Below, piece after piece: positions 1 through 6,770 of a DNA stretch of 64,000 bases. Position numbers and translations under genes: made by a program. Below the pieces are notes generated by a model. That model had not been told where the DNA came from. It searched no databases and saw only the letters and a program-made list of their open reading frames with translations. Source of the DNA: Arthrobacter sp. PM3 (GTDB lineage: Bacteria > Actinomycetota > Actinomycetes > Actinomycetales > Micrococcaceae); contig NZ_CP022314.1 of assembly GCF_003352915.1 (NCBI RefSeq), positions 2,236,043 to 2,300,042 of the forward strand, written 5' to 3'. Each line of letters begins with the position of its first letter. The first letter of the stretch is position 1.

Positions 1-126
1 GAGAACCAACAACTGAATAACACCACAACTGCACCACCAGCTATAACTACAGGTGCAGCGTGTTGTAACCACAAAGTTTTCCCCACCCCCGCCCCCACAA
101 AGGGCCGGGCCGGTGGCGGACACAGG
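1..126 (+). other. Probable 23S-5S rRNA spacer
   Basis: This AC-rich stretch directly precedes the 5S rRNA and has no coding signature. Its position implies it is the internal spacer between a 23S gene outside the window and the 5S gene. The 23S end itself is not visible, so the assignment rests on context. Confidence 0.55.
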
Positions 127-246
127 GTTACGGCGGTCATAGCGTGGGGGAAACGCCCGGTCCCATTCCGAACCCGGAAGCTAAGACCCACAGCGCCGAT
201 GGTACTGCACCCGGGAGGGTGTGGGAGAGTAGGTCACCGCCGGAAC
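127..246 (+). rRNA. rrf: 5S ribosomal RNA
   Basis: This 120-base segment has the standard bacterial 5S layout. The 5' end GTTACGGCGG can pair with the 3' end CCGCCGGAAC, and the conserved loop segments CCCATTCCGAACCCGGAAG and CGATGGTACTG lie in order. It is the last gene of an rRNA operon and is followed at once by a terminator-like hairpin. The end coordinates are accurate to a few bases. Confidence 0.97.
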
Positions 247-258
247 ATCATTCAGGTC

Positions 259-288
259 GAGGACCCCAACCACCAGGTTGGGGTCCTC
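259..288 (+). terminator. Hairpin terminator of the rRNA operon
   Basis: GAGGACCCCAACC and GGTTGGGGTCCTC form a 13-bp perfect stem with a short ACCA loop, 12 bases after the 5S gene. The downstream run is C-rich with few Ts, as is common in high-GC actinobacteria. Confidence 0.85.
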
Positions 289-320
289 CCGCATTTAACC
301 ACCCCCACCACCCATTCACA

Positions 321-492
321 CCCTCCCTCACCACCCGCACCCCCCACCCGGACCCTCCCTCACCACCCGCACCCCCACCCGGACCCTCCCTCACCACCCG
401 CACCCCCGGACCGGACCCTCCCTCACCACCCGCACCCCCCCAACCCGACACCTGAGGGAGGGGCACCCCCAGGACCGCCGAACCTGAGGGAG
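321..492. repeat. Phased GAGGGAG repeat cluster, 3' side of patatin gene
   Basis: Four copies of a 24-base core beginning CCCTCCCTCACCACCC start at 321, 353, 384 and 416. Two inverted copies of the short core CCTGAGGGAG follow at 451 and 483. Neighbouring copies within each orientation are 31-32 bases apart. The cluster lies between the 5S terminator and the body of the patatin-like gene, whose 3' end reads into it. Function is unknown. Confidence 0.8.
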
Positions 493-1413
493 GATCACAG
501 CCGTGAAACCGGCTAGCGGCCCCGCAAGGGTTTTGCCCTGGCTGTAACCAGCTCGAGCAGCGGTCGTACGGAGGGACGGATCCATTGCATTGGCGCCGTA
601 CATGTATTCGGAGTTGCTATCCGGGGCGACCGTTTCGACTTTGCTGCCGTCGGCGCGCAGCTCATCGACCTGTGCTGCCAGCTGCATGGCCCACCCTGGC
701 GGCATCCGGGTTCTGCCGCCAAACGGCGACAGGACCAGGACCCGGGCGTAGCCGGCAGCTAAGTCGGCATTCTCGTTGCGTCGGTAGCCGCCGTCGACAT
801 ATCGGTTGTCGCCGATCCTGTACGCGAAGGCACTCGAACAGCTGGCGGCGACAGCGTCCGACAGGTCGATTCCGCTATGGCGATCGAATACGACCGGTTC
901 GCCGGTCTGAGCACTAACGGCAGTGATGAGCACCGATCGCGCGGGCCAATGCGGACTGGGCAGCCGTGAGGCGACTGTCGCGCGCCATCGCGCCTGCCCG
1001 GAGGCATCCGACGACGACTCGAGACTGAGTGCTGCCGCGCCAATCCTGCGGCGCATGTCAGCCGCGTTCGCAGAGGCGGCGATAATGTTTCCCGTTCTCT
1101 CCATGTGGTCTGACGCCGTCCTGACGGGCACACGTCCGCTGTCGGGTCCGACCGGAGCAGCCCGTTGTTGGGGTTTCGCAGCAAGGATCGCTGCAAGCAG
1201 GTCTTCCGGGGATGCGCCGGTTATCTGCGCCGCGGCCGTTGCTCCGGCGGATGTTCCGATGACCAGGTCAGCCCCGGTCACATCCAGGCCGGCATCGAAT
1301 AGCCCGGCGATGATGCCGATGAGCCACGCGTTGCCTGTGGATCCGCCGCCGCCGAGTACCAGTGCCCGCTCGCCCGAAGTACTGCGCGGACGTGAAAAAG
1401 ATGTTGTGTTCAT
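391..1413 (-). CDS. Patatin-like phospholipase
   Basis: The 340-residue product has the hallmarks of the patatin lipid acyl hydrolase family. There is a glycine-rich oxyanion loop GGGGSTGNAW (residues 21-30), a nucleophile elbow GTSAG with Ser55, and a DGG motif with Asp207, giving the Ser-Asp dyad. It is expected to be a cytoplasmic or membrane-associated esterase; the substrate cannot be read from sequence. No strong ribosome site precedes the ATG at 1413, but a 19-codon ORF with a strong one lies just upstream. The last roughly 45 residues are translated from the downstream repeats, so the native stop may have been lost. The assignment as a family member is firm; the C-terminus is doubtful. 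Confidence 0.85.
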   Translation of the reverse strand: MNTTSFSRPRSTSGERALVLGGGGSTGNAWLIGIIAGLFDAGLDVTGADLVIGTSAGATAAAQITGASPEDLLAAILAAKPQQRAAPVGPDSGRVPVRTASDHMERTGNIIAASANAADMRRRIGAAALSLESSSDASGQARWRATVASRLPSPHWPARSVLITAVSAQTGEPVVFDRHSGIDLSDAVAASCSSAFAYRIGDNRYVDGGYRRNENADLAAGYARVLVLSPFGGRTRMPPGWAMQLAAQVDELRADGSKVETVAPDSNSEYMYGANAMDPSLRTTAARAGYSQGKTLAGPLAGFTAVILPQVRRSWGCPSLRCRVGGVRVVREGPVRGCGW

Positions 1414-1459
1414 GGGAGTCGCCTTTCGCGAATTGCCTGGCGTGCGCTCCCGGAGGCGA

Positions 1460-1519
1460 CTACTTCAGCCGCGCGATCGTGGACTGCAGGGGAGCGCCCA
1501 TTGCGGATACTGCGTTCAT
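1460..1519 (-). CDS. Small 19-aa ORF, possible leader peptide
   Basis: This 19-codon ORF encodes MNAVSAMGAPLQSTIARLK. It has the best ribosome-binding site in the neighbourhood, AGGAGGTGAGACCC directly before its ATG. It ends 46 bases upstream of the patatin-like gene on the same strand, whose own ribosome site is weak, so it could act as a leader or coupling ORF. It has no recognisable domain and may be fortuitous. Confidence 0.4.
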   Translation of the reverse strand: MNAVSAMGAPLQSTIARLK

Positions 1520-1600
1520 GGGTCTCACCTCCTGCCGACGGATCACGATCGCCACGAAAGTAGCACGCCACGGTGAGAGCGCACAATCAGCATGGGGCGG

Positions 1601-1683
1601 AACCTGCGGGAGCGTCGGGCTGGAGCGGGCAAAACGTGAGGGAGGGTTGAGCAGGACTGTGCGAAAGATGAGGGAGCGTCGGG
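1601..1683 (+). repeat. Phased GAGGGAG repeats, 5' side of patatin gene
   Basis: Three related segments occur at about 30-base spacing: AACCTGCGGGAGCGTCGGG at 1601, AAAACGTGAGGGAGGGTTG at 1631 and GAAAGATGAGGGAGCGTCGG at 1663. They share the core TGAGGGAG with the cluster at 321-492 on the other side of the patatin-like gene and have a similar period. No coding signal is seen in them. Confidence 0.7.
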
Positions 1684-1698
1684 AAGGGGGTGGGCGGG

Positions 1699-1712
1699 TA
1701 GAGTAGTTGCCC
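1699..1712 (+). promoter_or_regulatory. Candidate -10 box for a near-leaderless mRNA
   Basis: TAGAGT (1699-1704) fits the actinobacterial TANNNT -10 hexamer and ends 8 bases before the ATG at 1713. There is no Shine-Dalgarno sequence between them. This arrangement is typical of leaderless or nearly leaderless transcripts. Confidence 0.45.
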
Positions 1713-2198
1713 ATGGATAACCTCTTCAGCCATGCTCCGTCGAGCGTGCCGGACCCTGGCGCGGCGGACGAACTTGACCCCGTTGTGGTCAGTGTTGTGG
1801 TCCCCGGCGCCGTTGCCCGGGCCTTCATGGGCTTCACCGAGCACACGCACCTTTGGTGGCCGCTCGAGGACCACAGTGTCTACGGTGCCGGCTCCTACGT
1901 GGAGTTCGAGGAGAGCCTCATCCTGGAAACGGCGGATGACGGCAGAACGGCTGTCTGGGGATCGATCGACGACTGGCAGCCGCCACTGTCCTTCCACGCC
2001 AGCTGGCACCCCGGAACCACGGCGTTATGGTCCACGGAGCTGCGGGTGGCCTTCAAAGCGGTCGAAGGCGGGACGGAGCTTCGCCTGGTCCACGGCGGCT
2101 GGGAAGGGGCCGAGGACCCCGAAGCCACCCGCGCCGACTATGAGGCCGGTTGGCCCGGCGTGCTCGACAGGTTCGTGCGCTTCATGGGCGGCGCCTGA
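1713..2198 (+). CDS. SRPBCC / AHSA1-like domain protein
   Basis: The 161-residue protein resembles activator of Hsp90 ATPase 1-like proteins of the SRPBCC (START-like) fold. It has an N-terminal strand, a segment WWPLEDHSVYGAGSYVEFEE, and a C-terminal amphipathic helix beginning GWPGVLDRFVRFM. Such proteins bind small hydrophobic ligands; no ligand can be named here. The ATG at 1713 is preferred over the in-frame TTG at 1707 because of the -10 box spacing. The gene is convergent with the LacI regulator, whose stop is 10 bases away. Confidence 0.8.
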   Translation: MDNLFSHAPSSVPDPGAADELDPVVVSVVVPGAVARAFMGFTEHTHLWWPLEDHSVYGAGSYVEFEESLILETADDGRTAVWGSIDDWQPPLSFHASWHPGTTALWSTELRVAFKAVEGGTELRLVHGGWEGAEDPEATRADYEAGWPGVLDRFVRFMGGA

Positions 2199-2207
2199 GC
2201 CGGGACG

Positions 2208-3242
2208 TTAGTCCCGGGCCGGAACCGGGTCCACCGGCGGAACGGCAGTGCTGGTGCGGATCACGAAGCGGGTGGGATATTCGGTGTCCGCGGCCGCCAG
2301 GTCCGCTCCGTCGTCGAGCCCTGCCAGCAGCCGCCGGACAGCCAGGGCGCCCTGACCGCGGGCGTCCTGGTCTATGGTGGTCAGCCCGAACACTTCGCCG
2401 AGCTCATGGCCGTCGATGCCGATGACGGAGAGATCCTGGGGCACGCGCAGGCCGAAATCGCGGGCGGCGAGGATGGTGCCGATCGCCATCTCGTCGGAGG
2501 CGGCGAAAACGGCCGTGGGACGCTCGGCCGAGCTGCCCAGGAGTTGCCGCGCACTGGCGTAGGCGCCCTGGATGGTGAAGTCGGCGGAGACCTGCCATTC
2601 GGGCCGCACCGGGAGCCCCGCGTCCCGCATGGCCTTCTTGAACCCCGCCTGCCGGGTACCCGGCAGGCGGAAGTCTTGCTCGTAGGCGGCGTCGCCGGTC
2701 ATGTGGGCGATTCTGCTGTGGCCGAGCTGGATCAGGTGCCGGGCCGCGGCCTCGGCGATGCCGGAATCATTGATGCGGATGGTCGACGCCCCGGGCAGCG
2801 GGCCGCCGATTCCCACGATCGGGCGGTGGATGGCCAGCAGCTGATCGATCTCGGCCTCGGAGAGCTCCAGGGACACCGCGATCACGGCATCCACGCGCTT
2901 GCGGAGCAGGAAGTCGTTCAGCACGCTGTGCCGCCGCTCCTGCCCCCCGCTGACGTTGTAGAGGGTGAGGTCGTAGCCGGCGTCGAGCAGGGTAGCCGAG
3001 ACGCCTTCGACCACCGAGGAGAAGAACCACCGGTGGACCGACGGGACCACGACGCCGACATTGTGGTTGCGCCCGGAGGCCAGGCTGGAGGCGTGGTAGG
3101 ACAGGACGAAGCCGAGCTCGGCGGCCGCGGCTTGGGCGCGTTCCCGGCTGCGCGGGGAGACGTTGCCCTTGCCGCTCAAGGCGCGCGAAACGGTGGCGAT
3201 GGAGAGGCCGGCCCGTTCCGCGACGTCCTTGATGCCCGGCAT
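2208..3242 (-). CDS. LacI-family transcriptional regulator of maltodextrin genes
   Basis: The 344-residue protein starts with a LacI helix-turn-helix (IKDVAERAGLSIATVSRAL, about residues 3-21) and a hinge helix. A periplasmic-binding-protein-like sensor domain starting near NVGVVVPSVHRWFFSSVVEG follows. ATG 3242 is chosen because it places the HTH at the N-terminus; an in-frame start at 3281 would add 13 unrelated residues. It lies two bases downstream of the GH13 glucosidase stop, so the two are probably one operon. The two operator-like sites at 5079 and 5276 are its likely targets, with a maltodextrin-derived sugar as plausible inducer (inference). Confidence 0.92.
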   Translation of the reverse strand: MPGIKDVAERAGLSIATVSRALSGKGNVSPRSRERAQAAAAELGFVLSYHASSLASGRNHNVGVVVPSVHRWFFSSVVEGVSATLLDAGYDLTLYNVSGGQERRHSVLNDFLLRKRVDAVIAVSLELSEAEIDQLLAIHRPIVGIGGPLPGASTIRINDSGIAEAAARHLIQLGHSRIAHMTGDAAYEQDFRLPGTRQAGFKKAMRDAGLPVRPEWQVSADFTIQGAYASARQLLGSSAERPTAVFAASDEMAIGTILAARDFGLRVPQDLSVIGIDGHELGEVFGLTTIDQDARGQGALAVRRLLAGLDDGADLAAADTEYPTRFVIRTSTAVPPVDPVPARD

Positions 3243-3244
3243 TT

Positions 3245-5047
3245 TCAGCGCTCCGTGTCCTCGATGTAGATTTCCAGCCAAACGGTTTCACCTGAGCTTA
3301 ACTGATCCCCCGGGCTGGACATGTCCCCTGCGGCGTAACCCGCGTCCGGGGACCCCGCGCTGCGCAGCAGCACCCGCCCCGCCGGGATCGCCAGCGGTCC
3401 GGGGCCGACGTTCAGCAGCACCAGTGTTGTCCCGTTGAGGAAGGCCAGGCTGCTGTCCGTGCAGAGGTCCTCATACCAGGACAGCGAGCCCCGGCCGAGG
3501 CCCAGTTCACGGCGCAGGTCCAGCATGCGCTTGTAGAGGTTCAGGTGCGACGACGGCGAGGCGGCCTGCACGTCGCGGGCCAGTGCTGCGAAGCTGTCCG
3601 GCTGCGGCAGCCACGGGTCCTGCCCGCCGCCGAAACCGGCGTGGGGTTCGGCGGCCCGCCACGGCAGCGGGACGCGGCAGCCGTCGCGGCCCAGCCGCTC
3701 GCCGCCGGTGCGCGCGAACGTGGGGTCCTGCCGCCGGTCATCCGGGATGGCGATCCCGTCCGGGAGGCCCAGTTCCTCGCCCTGGTACAAGTAGGCGCCG
3801 CCGGGCAGCCCCAGCATGAACATCGAGGCTGCGGCCGCCCGGGACCGTCCCAGGTCCTCGTCCGGCTGCGGGTCCGCGACGCCGATGCCGTCGCCGTCGC
3901 GCGGCGCCGGGCCGTCGTACCCGAACCGGGTGGCGTGCCGGACGACGTCGTGGTTGGAGAGCACCCAGGTGCTGGGAGCGTCGACGGCGTCCAGTGCGGT
4001 CAGCGATTCGGTGATGACACTGCGCATGCGGTGCACGTCCAGGCCCGCGTGCAGGTACGGGAAGTTGAAAGCCTGGTGCATTTCGTCCGGCCGGACCCAG
4101 TCGGCGAGCCGGGGGAGCGGGTCCACGTTAGCCTCTGCGCAAAGGATCCGGTCGGGGCCGTACTCGGCCAGGATCCGCCGCCACTGGCGGTAGATGTCAT
4201 GCAGGGCCGGCTGGCCGAACATCGGGGCGTCATGGCCCGGGAAGCCGTCACAGCTGTTGCCGTCCGCGCGTCCGCCCCACTCGGGCAGCCCGGGCGCCTT
4301 GACGAGGGCGTGCGCCACGTCCACCCGGAACCCGGAAACGCCGCGGTCCAGCCAGAAGCGCAGGATCCGCTCGAATTCGTCATGGACGGCGCGGTTGTCC
4401 CAGTTGAAGTCCGGCTGCGAGGAGTCGAAGAGGTGCAGGTACCACTGACCGGGGGTGCCGTCCGGCTCGGTGATCCGGGTCCAGGCGGAACCGCCAAAAT
4501 GGGACTGCCAGTTGTTCGGCGGCTCGTCGCCGGAGACCCCGCGGCCGTCGCGGAAGATGAACATGTCCCGCTCCGGGCTGCCGGCCGCCGCGGCCAGGGC
4601 GGCCCGGAAGGCCGGGTGCTGGTCAGAGCAGTGGTTCGGCACGAGGTCCACGATCAGCCGCAGGCCCAGCCGGGAGGCCTCGGTCATCATCGCGTCGAAG
4701 TCGGCGAGGGAACCGAACAGGGGGTCGACGTCGCAGTAGTCGCTGACGTCGTAGCCGGCGTCGCGCTGCGGCGACCGGTAGAACGGGGAAAGCCAGACGG
4801 CGTCGATGTCCAGATCGGCCAGGCGGGCCAGTTCGGCGGTGATACCGGCGAGGTCGCCGACGCCGTCGCCGTTCAGGTCCCGGAACGAGCGCGGATACAC
4901 CTGGTAGATGACGGCGGAGCGCCACCACCCGGGCAGCTGGTCGGCGGCATGCACCGGGGTCAACACCCCCGTCAGGGGACCGGCCTGCACAGTGGGTCGG
5001 AAGCCGGCCGGCGCGGCGGGGGAGCAGAGAACTGAATCTACGGACAT
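3245..5047 (-). CDS. GH13 alpha-glucosidase / oligo-1,6-glucosidase type
   Basis: The 600-residue enzyme belongs to glycoside hydrolase family 13. The (beta/alpha)8 barrel starts near residue 45 (YQVYPRSFRDLNGDGVGDL). The expected catalytic residues are visible: Asp243 in GFRVDVAHA, Glu305 in CAEAN and Asp367 in LSNHD. The YQVYPRSF and GVGDL motifs are those of the intracellular oligo-1,6-glucosidase/alpha-glucosidase group, and no signal peptide is seen. It should hydrolyse imported maltodextrins to glucose. It forms an operon with the LacI gene and is divergent from malE. Trehalulose- or sucrose-type specificity is possible. Confidence 0.93.
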   Translation of the reverse strand: MSVDSVLCSPAAPAGFRPTVQAGPLTGVLTPVHAADQLPGWWRSAVIYQVYPRSFRDLNGDGVGDLAGITAELARLADLDIDAVWLSPFYRSPQRDAGYDVSDYCDVDPLFGSLADFDAMMTEASRLGLRLIVDLVPNHCSDQHPAFRAALAAAAGSPERDMFIFRDGRGVSGDEPPNNWQSHFGGSAWTRITEPDGTPGQWYLHLFDSSQPDFNWDNRAVHDEFERILRFWLDRGVSGFRVDVAHALVKAPGLPEWGGRADGNSCDGFPGHDAPMFGQPALHDIYRQWRRILAEYGPDRILCAEANVDPLPRLADWVRPDEMHQAFNFPYLHAGLDVHRMRSVITESLTALDAVDAPSTWVLSNHDVVRHATRFGYDGPAPRDGDGIGVADPQPDEDLGRSRAAAASMFMLGLPGGAYLYQGEELGLPDGIAIPDDRRQDPTFARTGGERLGRDGCRVPLPWRAAEPHAGFGGGQDPWLPQPDSFAALARDVQAASPSSHLNLYKRMLDLRRELGLGRGSLSWYEDLCTDSSLAFLNGTTLVLLNVGPGPLAIPAGRVLLRSAGSPDAGYAAGDMSSPGDQLSSGETVWLEIYIEDTER

Positions 5048-5078
5048 GACGGCAATCGTAAGTCCCGAACCCCGAAAA

Positions 5079-5092
5079 TGAAAACGCTTCCA
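5079..5092. promoter_or_regulatory. LacI-type operator 1
   Basis: TGAAAACGCTTCCA reads TGGAAGCGTTTTCA on the other strand. It is a near match to the second site at 5276 and to the general LacI-family operator with a central CG. It lies 32 bases upstream of the GH13 glucosidase start, in the divergent promoter region. Confidence 0.65.
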
Positions 5093-5275
5093 ACAATTGC
5101 CGGTCCGGCCCTCGGGCCGATGCTCGGGCCTCCCTCTGCCCGCAGCCCCTTGCTGCAGAGGGAAAAGCGGGTCATGTGGCTCCTGCGCCGTCAGTCCGCT
5201 AAACCGCGCGAGAAACAGATGGTGCCCCTACCAGGCGGTACGCTGACTTTTCAAAGCGACGCCAACCGTGTACTT

Positions 5276-5289
5276 TGGAAGCGCTTGCA
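5276..5289. promoter_or_regulatory. LacI-type operator 2
   Basis: TGGAAGCGCTTGCA is centred on the perfect palindrome AAGCGCTT (5279-5286) and lies about 95 bases before the malE start codon. With the site at 5079 it flanks the roughly 330-base divergent region between the glucosidase and malE. That region otherwise holds no gene. Confidence 0.7.
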
Positions 5290-5381
5290 GCTGTGAGCCA
5301 CATCACCGACGATGCCACCGGGCTCTGGAAGGGACTTCCAGGGCCTTACGCGTGGATGCAGGATTTATGAAAGGGACACCA

Positions 5382-6680
5382 ATGAAGGTGCAGAACACCC
5401 TCACGAACGGGACGAGCCGCCGGGTCTTCACCGCCGGCGCGCTCTCCGTAGTGGCCGCGCTGGCTCTCAGCGCTTGCGGCGGCGCCGCAGCCACCGCACC
5501 GGCCACGGCGACGGCCAAGCCTGACCTGAAGGCTTCCGGCGCCAGCACGATCACCATGTGGGTCGATGCCGAGCGTTCACCCGCGCTGAAGGACATTACG
5601 GCCAAGTTCCAGGCCGACACCGGCATCGAGGTCAAGCTCGTCGTTAAGGACTTCGCCGCTGTCCGCGACGACTTCATCACCCAGGTCCCTACCGGCAAGG
5701 GCCCGGACCTGATCGTCGGCCCGCACGACTGGGTCGGCAAGTTCGTCCAGAACGGCGTGATCGCGCCGGTGGAGCTCGGTGACAAGAAAGCCGCTTTCCA
5801 GGACTCCTCCATCAAGGCCATGACTTACAACGGCTCCGTCTACGGTGTCCCGTACGCGATCGAGAACATCGCCCTGCTGCGCAACACGGACCTCGTCCCG
5901 CAGAGCGCGAAGACCCTGGATGAAGTGATCGCCAACGGCAAGAAGGCCGTGGCCGACGGCAAGGCGAAGTTCCCGTTCCTGGTGGGCATGGACCCGAAGC
6001 AGGGCGACCCGTACCACCTGTACCCCTTGCAGTCCTCCATGGGCTCGGAGGTCTTCGGCAAGACCGCCGACGGCAGCTACGATCCCAAGCAGCTCCTCCT
6101 CGGCGACGCCGCCGGCGTCGAGTTCGCTAAGAAGCTCGCCGCGTGGGGCGATGCCGGGGAGAAGATCATCAACTCCAACATCACCGGTGACATCGCCAAG
6201 GAGAAGTTCCTGGCCGGAGAATCCCCGTACTACCTGACCGGCCCGTGGAACGTGCCGGACGTGCAGAAGAAGGGCATCAAGTTCGCCGTTGACGAGCTGC
6301 CCACCGCCGGCGACAAGCCCGCCCAGCCGTTCATCGGGGTCAACGGATTCTTCATCAGCGCCAAGAGCGCCAACGCCCTGGCCACGAACGAGTTCGTCAC
6401 CAACTACCTCACCACCGAGGCGGCGCAGGACTCCATGTACAAGGCCGGAGGCCGCCCGCCGGCACTGAAGGCTTCGTTCGAGAAGGCCGCCAGCGACCCG
6501 GTCGTGGCAGCGTTCGGCAAGATCGGCGCCGCCGGCGTTCCGATGCCGGCCATCCCGGAAATGAGCGCCGTCTGGGCCGACTGGGGCGCCACCGAGCTCG
6601 CGCTCATCAAGGGCCAGGGCGATCCCGCTGCGGACTGGGCCAAGATGGCGGCCAGCATCAAGGCCAAGATCGCGGGCTAG
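5382..6680 (+). CDS. malE: Maltodextrin ABC transporter substrate-binding lipoprotein
   Basis: The 432-residue extracellular solute-binding protein (family 1) has a lipoprotein signal peptide ending in the lipobox LSAC. The mature part begins with a STITMWVDAER strand and contains the hinge-type segments typical of MalE (KGPDLIVGPHDWVG, VPYAIENIALLRN, SPYYLTGPWN). It should be anchored outside the membrane and deliver maltodextrins to MalF-MalG. ATG 5382 is chosen because AAAGGGA lies 6 bases upstream; an ATG at 5367 is an alternative. It is divergent from the GH13 glucosidase and followed by an mRNA hairpin before malF. Confidence 0.92.
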   Translation: MKVQNTLTNGTSRRVFTAGALSVVAALALSACGGAAATAPATATAKPDLKASGASTITMWVDAERSPALKDITAKFQADTGIEVKLVVKDFAAVRDDFITQVPTGKGPDLIVGPHDWVGKFVQNGVIAPVELGDKKAAFQDSSIKAMTYNGSVYGVPYAIENIALLRNTDLVPQSAKTLDEVIANGKKAVADGKAKFPFLVGMDPKQGDPYHLYPLQSSMGSEVFGKTADGSYDPKQLLLGDAAGVEFAKKLAAWGDAGEKIINSNITGDIAKEKFLAGESPYYLTGPWNVPDVQKKGIKFAVDELPTAGDKPAQPFIGVNGFFISAKSANALATNEFVTNYLTTEAAQDSMYKAGGRPPALKASFEKAASDPVVAAFGKIGAAGVPMPAIPEMSAVWADWGATELALIKGQGDPAADWAKMAASIKAKIAG

Positions 6681-6695
6681 TTTCCGCACAGCACC

Positions 6696-6726
6696 GGGCC
6701 GGGCGGCAGAGCATGCCGCCCGGCCC
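6696..6726 (+). terminator. Intercistronic hairpin between malE and malF
   Basis: GGGCCGGGCGGCA and TGCCGCCCGGCCC form a 13-bp perfect stem around a 5-base loop in the 90-base gap after malE. No T-run follows. It is better read as an mRNA-stabilising or attenuating hairpin that lets malE exceed malF than as a full terminator. Confidence 0.75.
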
Positions 6727-6770
6727 GTTCCCGCACCACCCCAGCTTTCTCCCGAGGACTGTAGACAGCC

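Noticed and set aside
321..492. CRISPR array
   Set aside because: Spacing near 31 bp looks suggestive, but cores are low complexity, spacer parts are nearly identical, orientation flips, and there are no cas genes.
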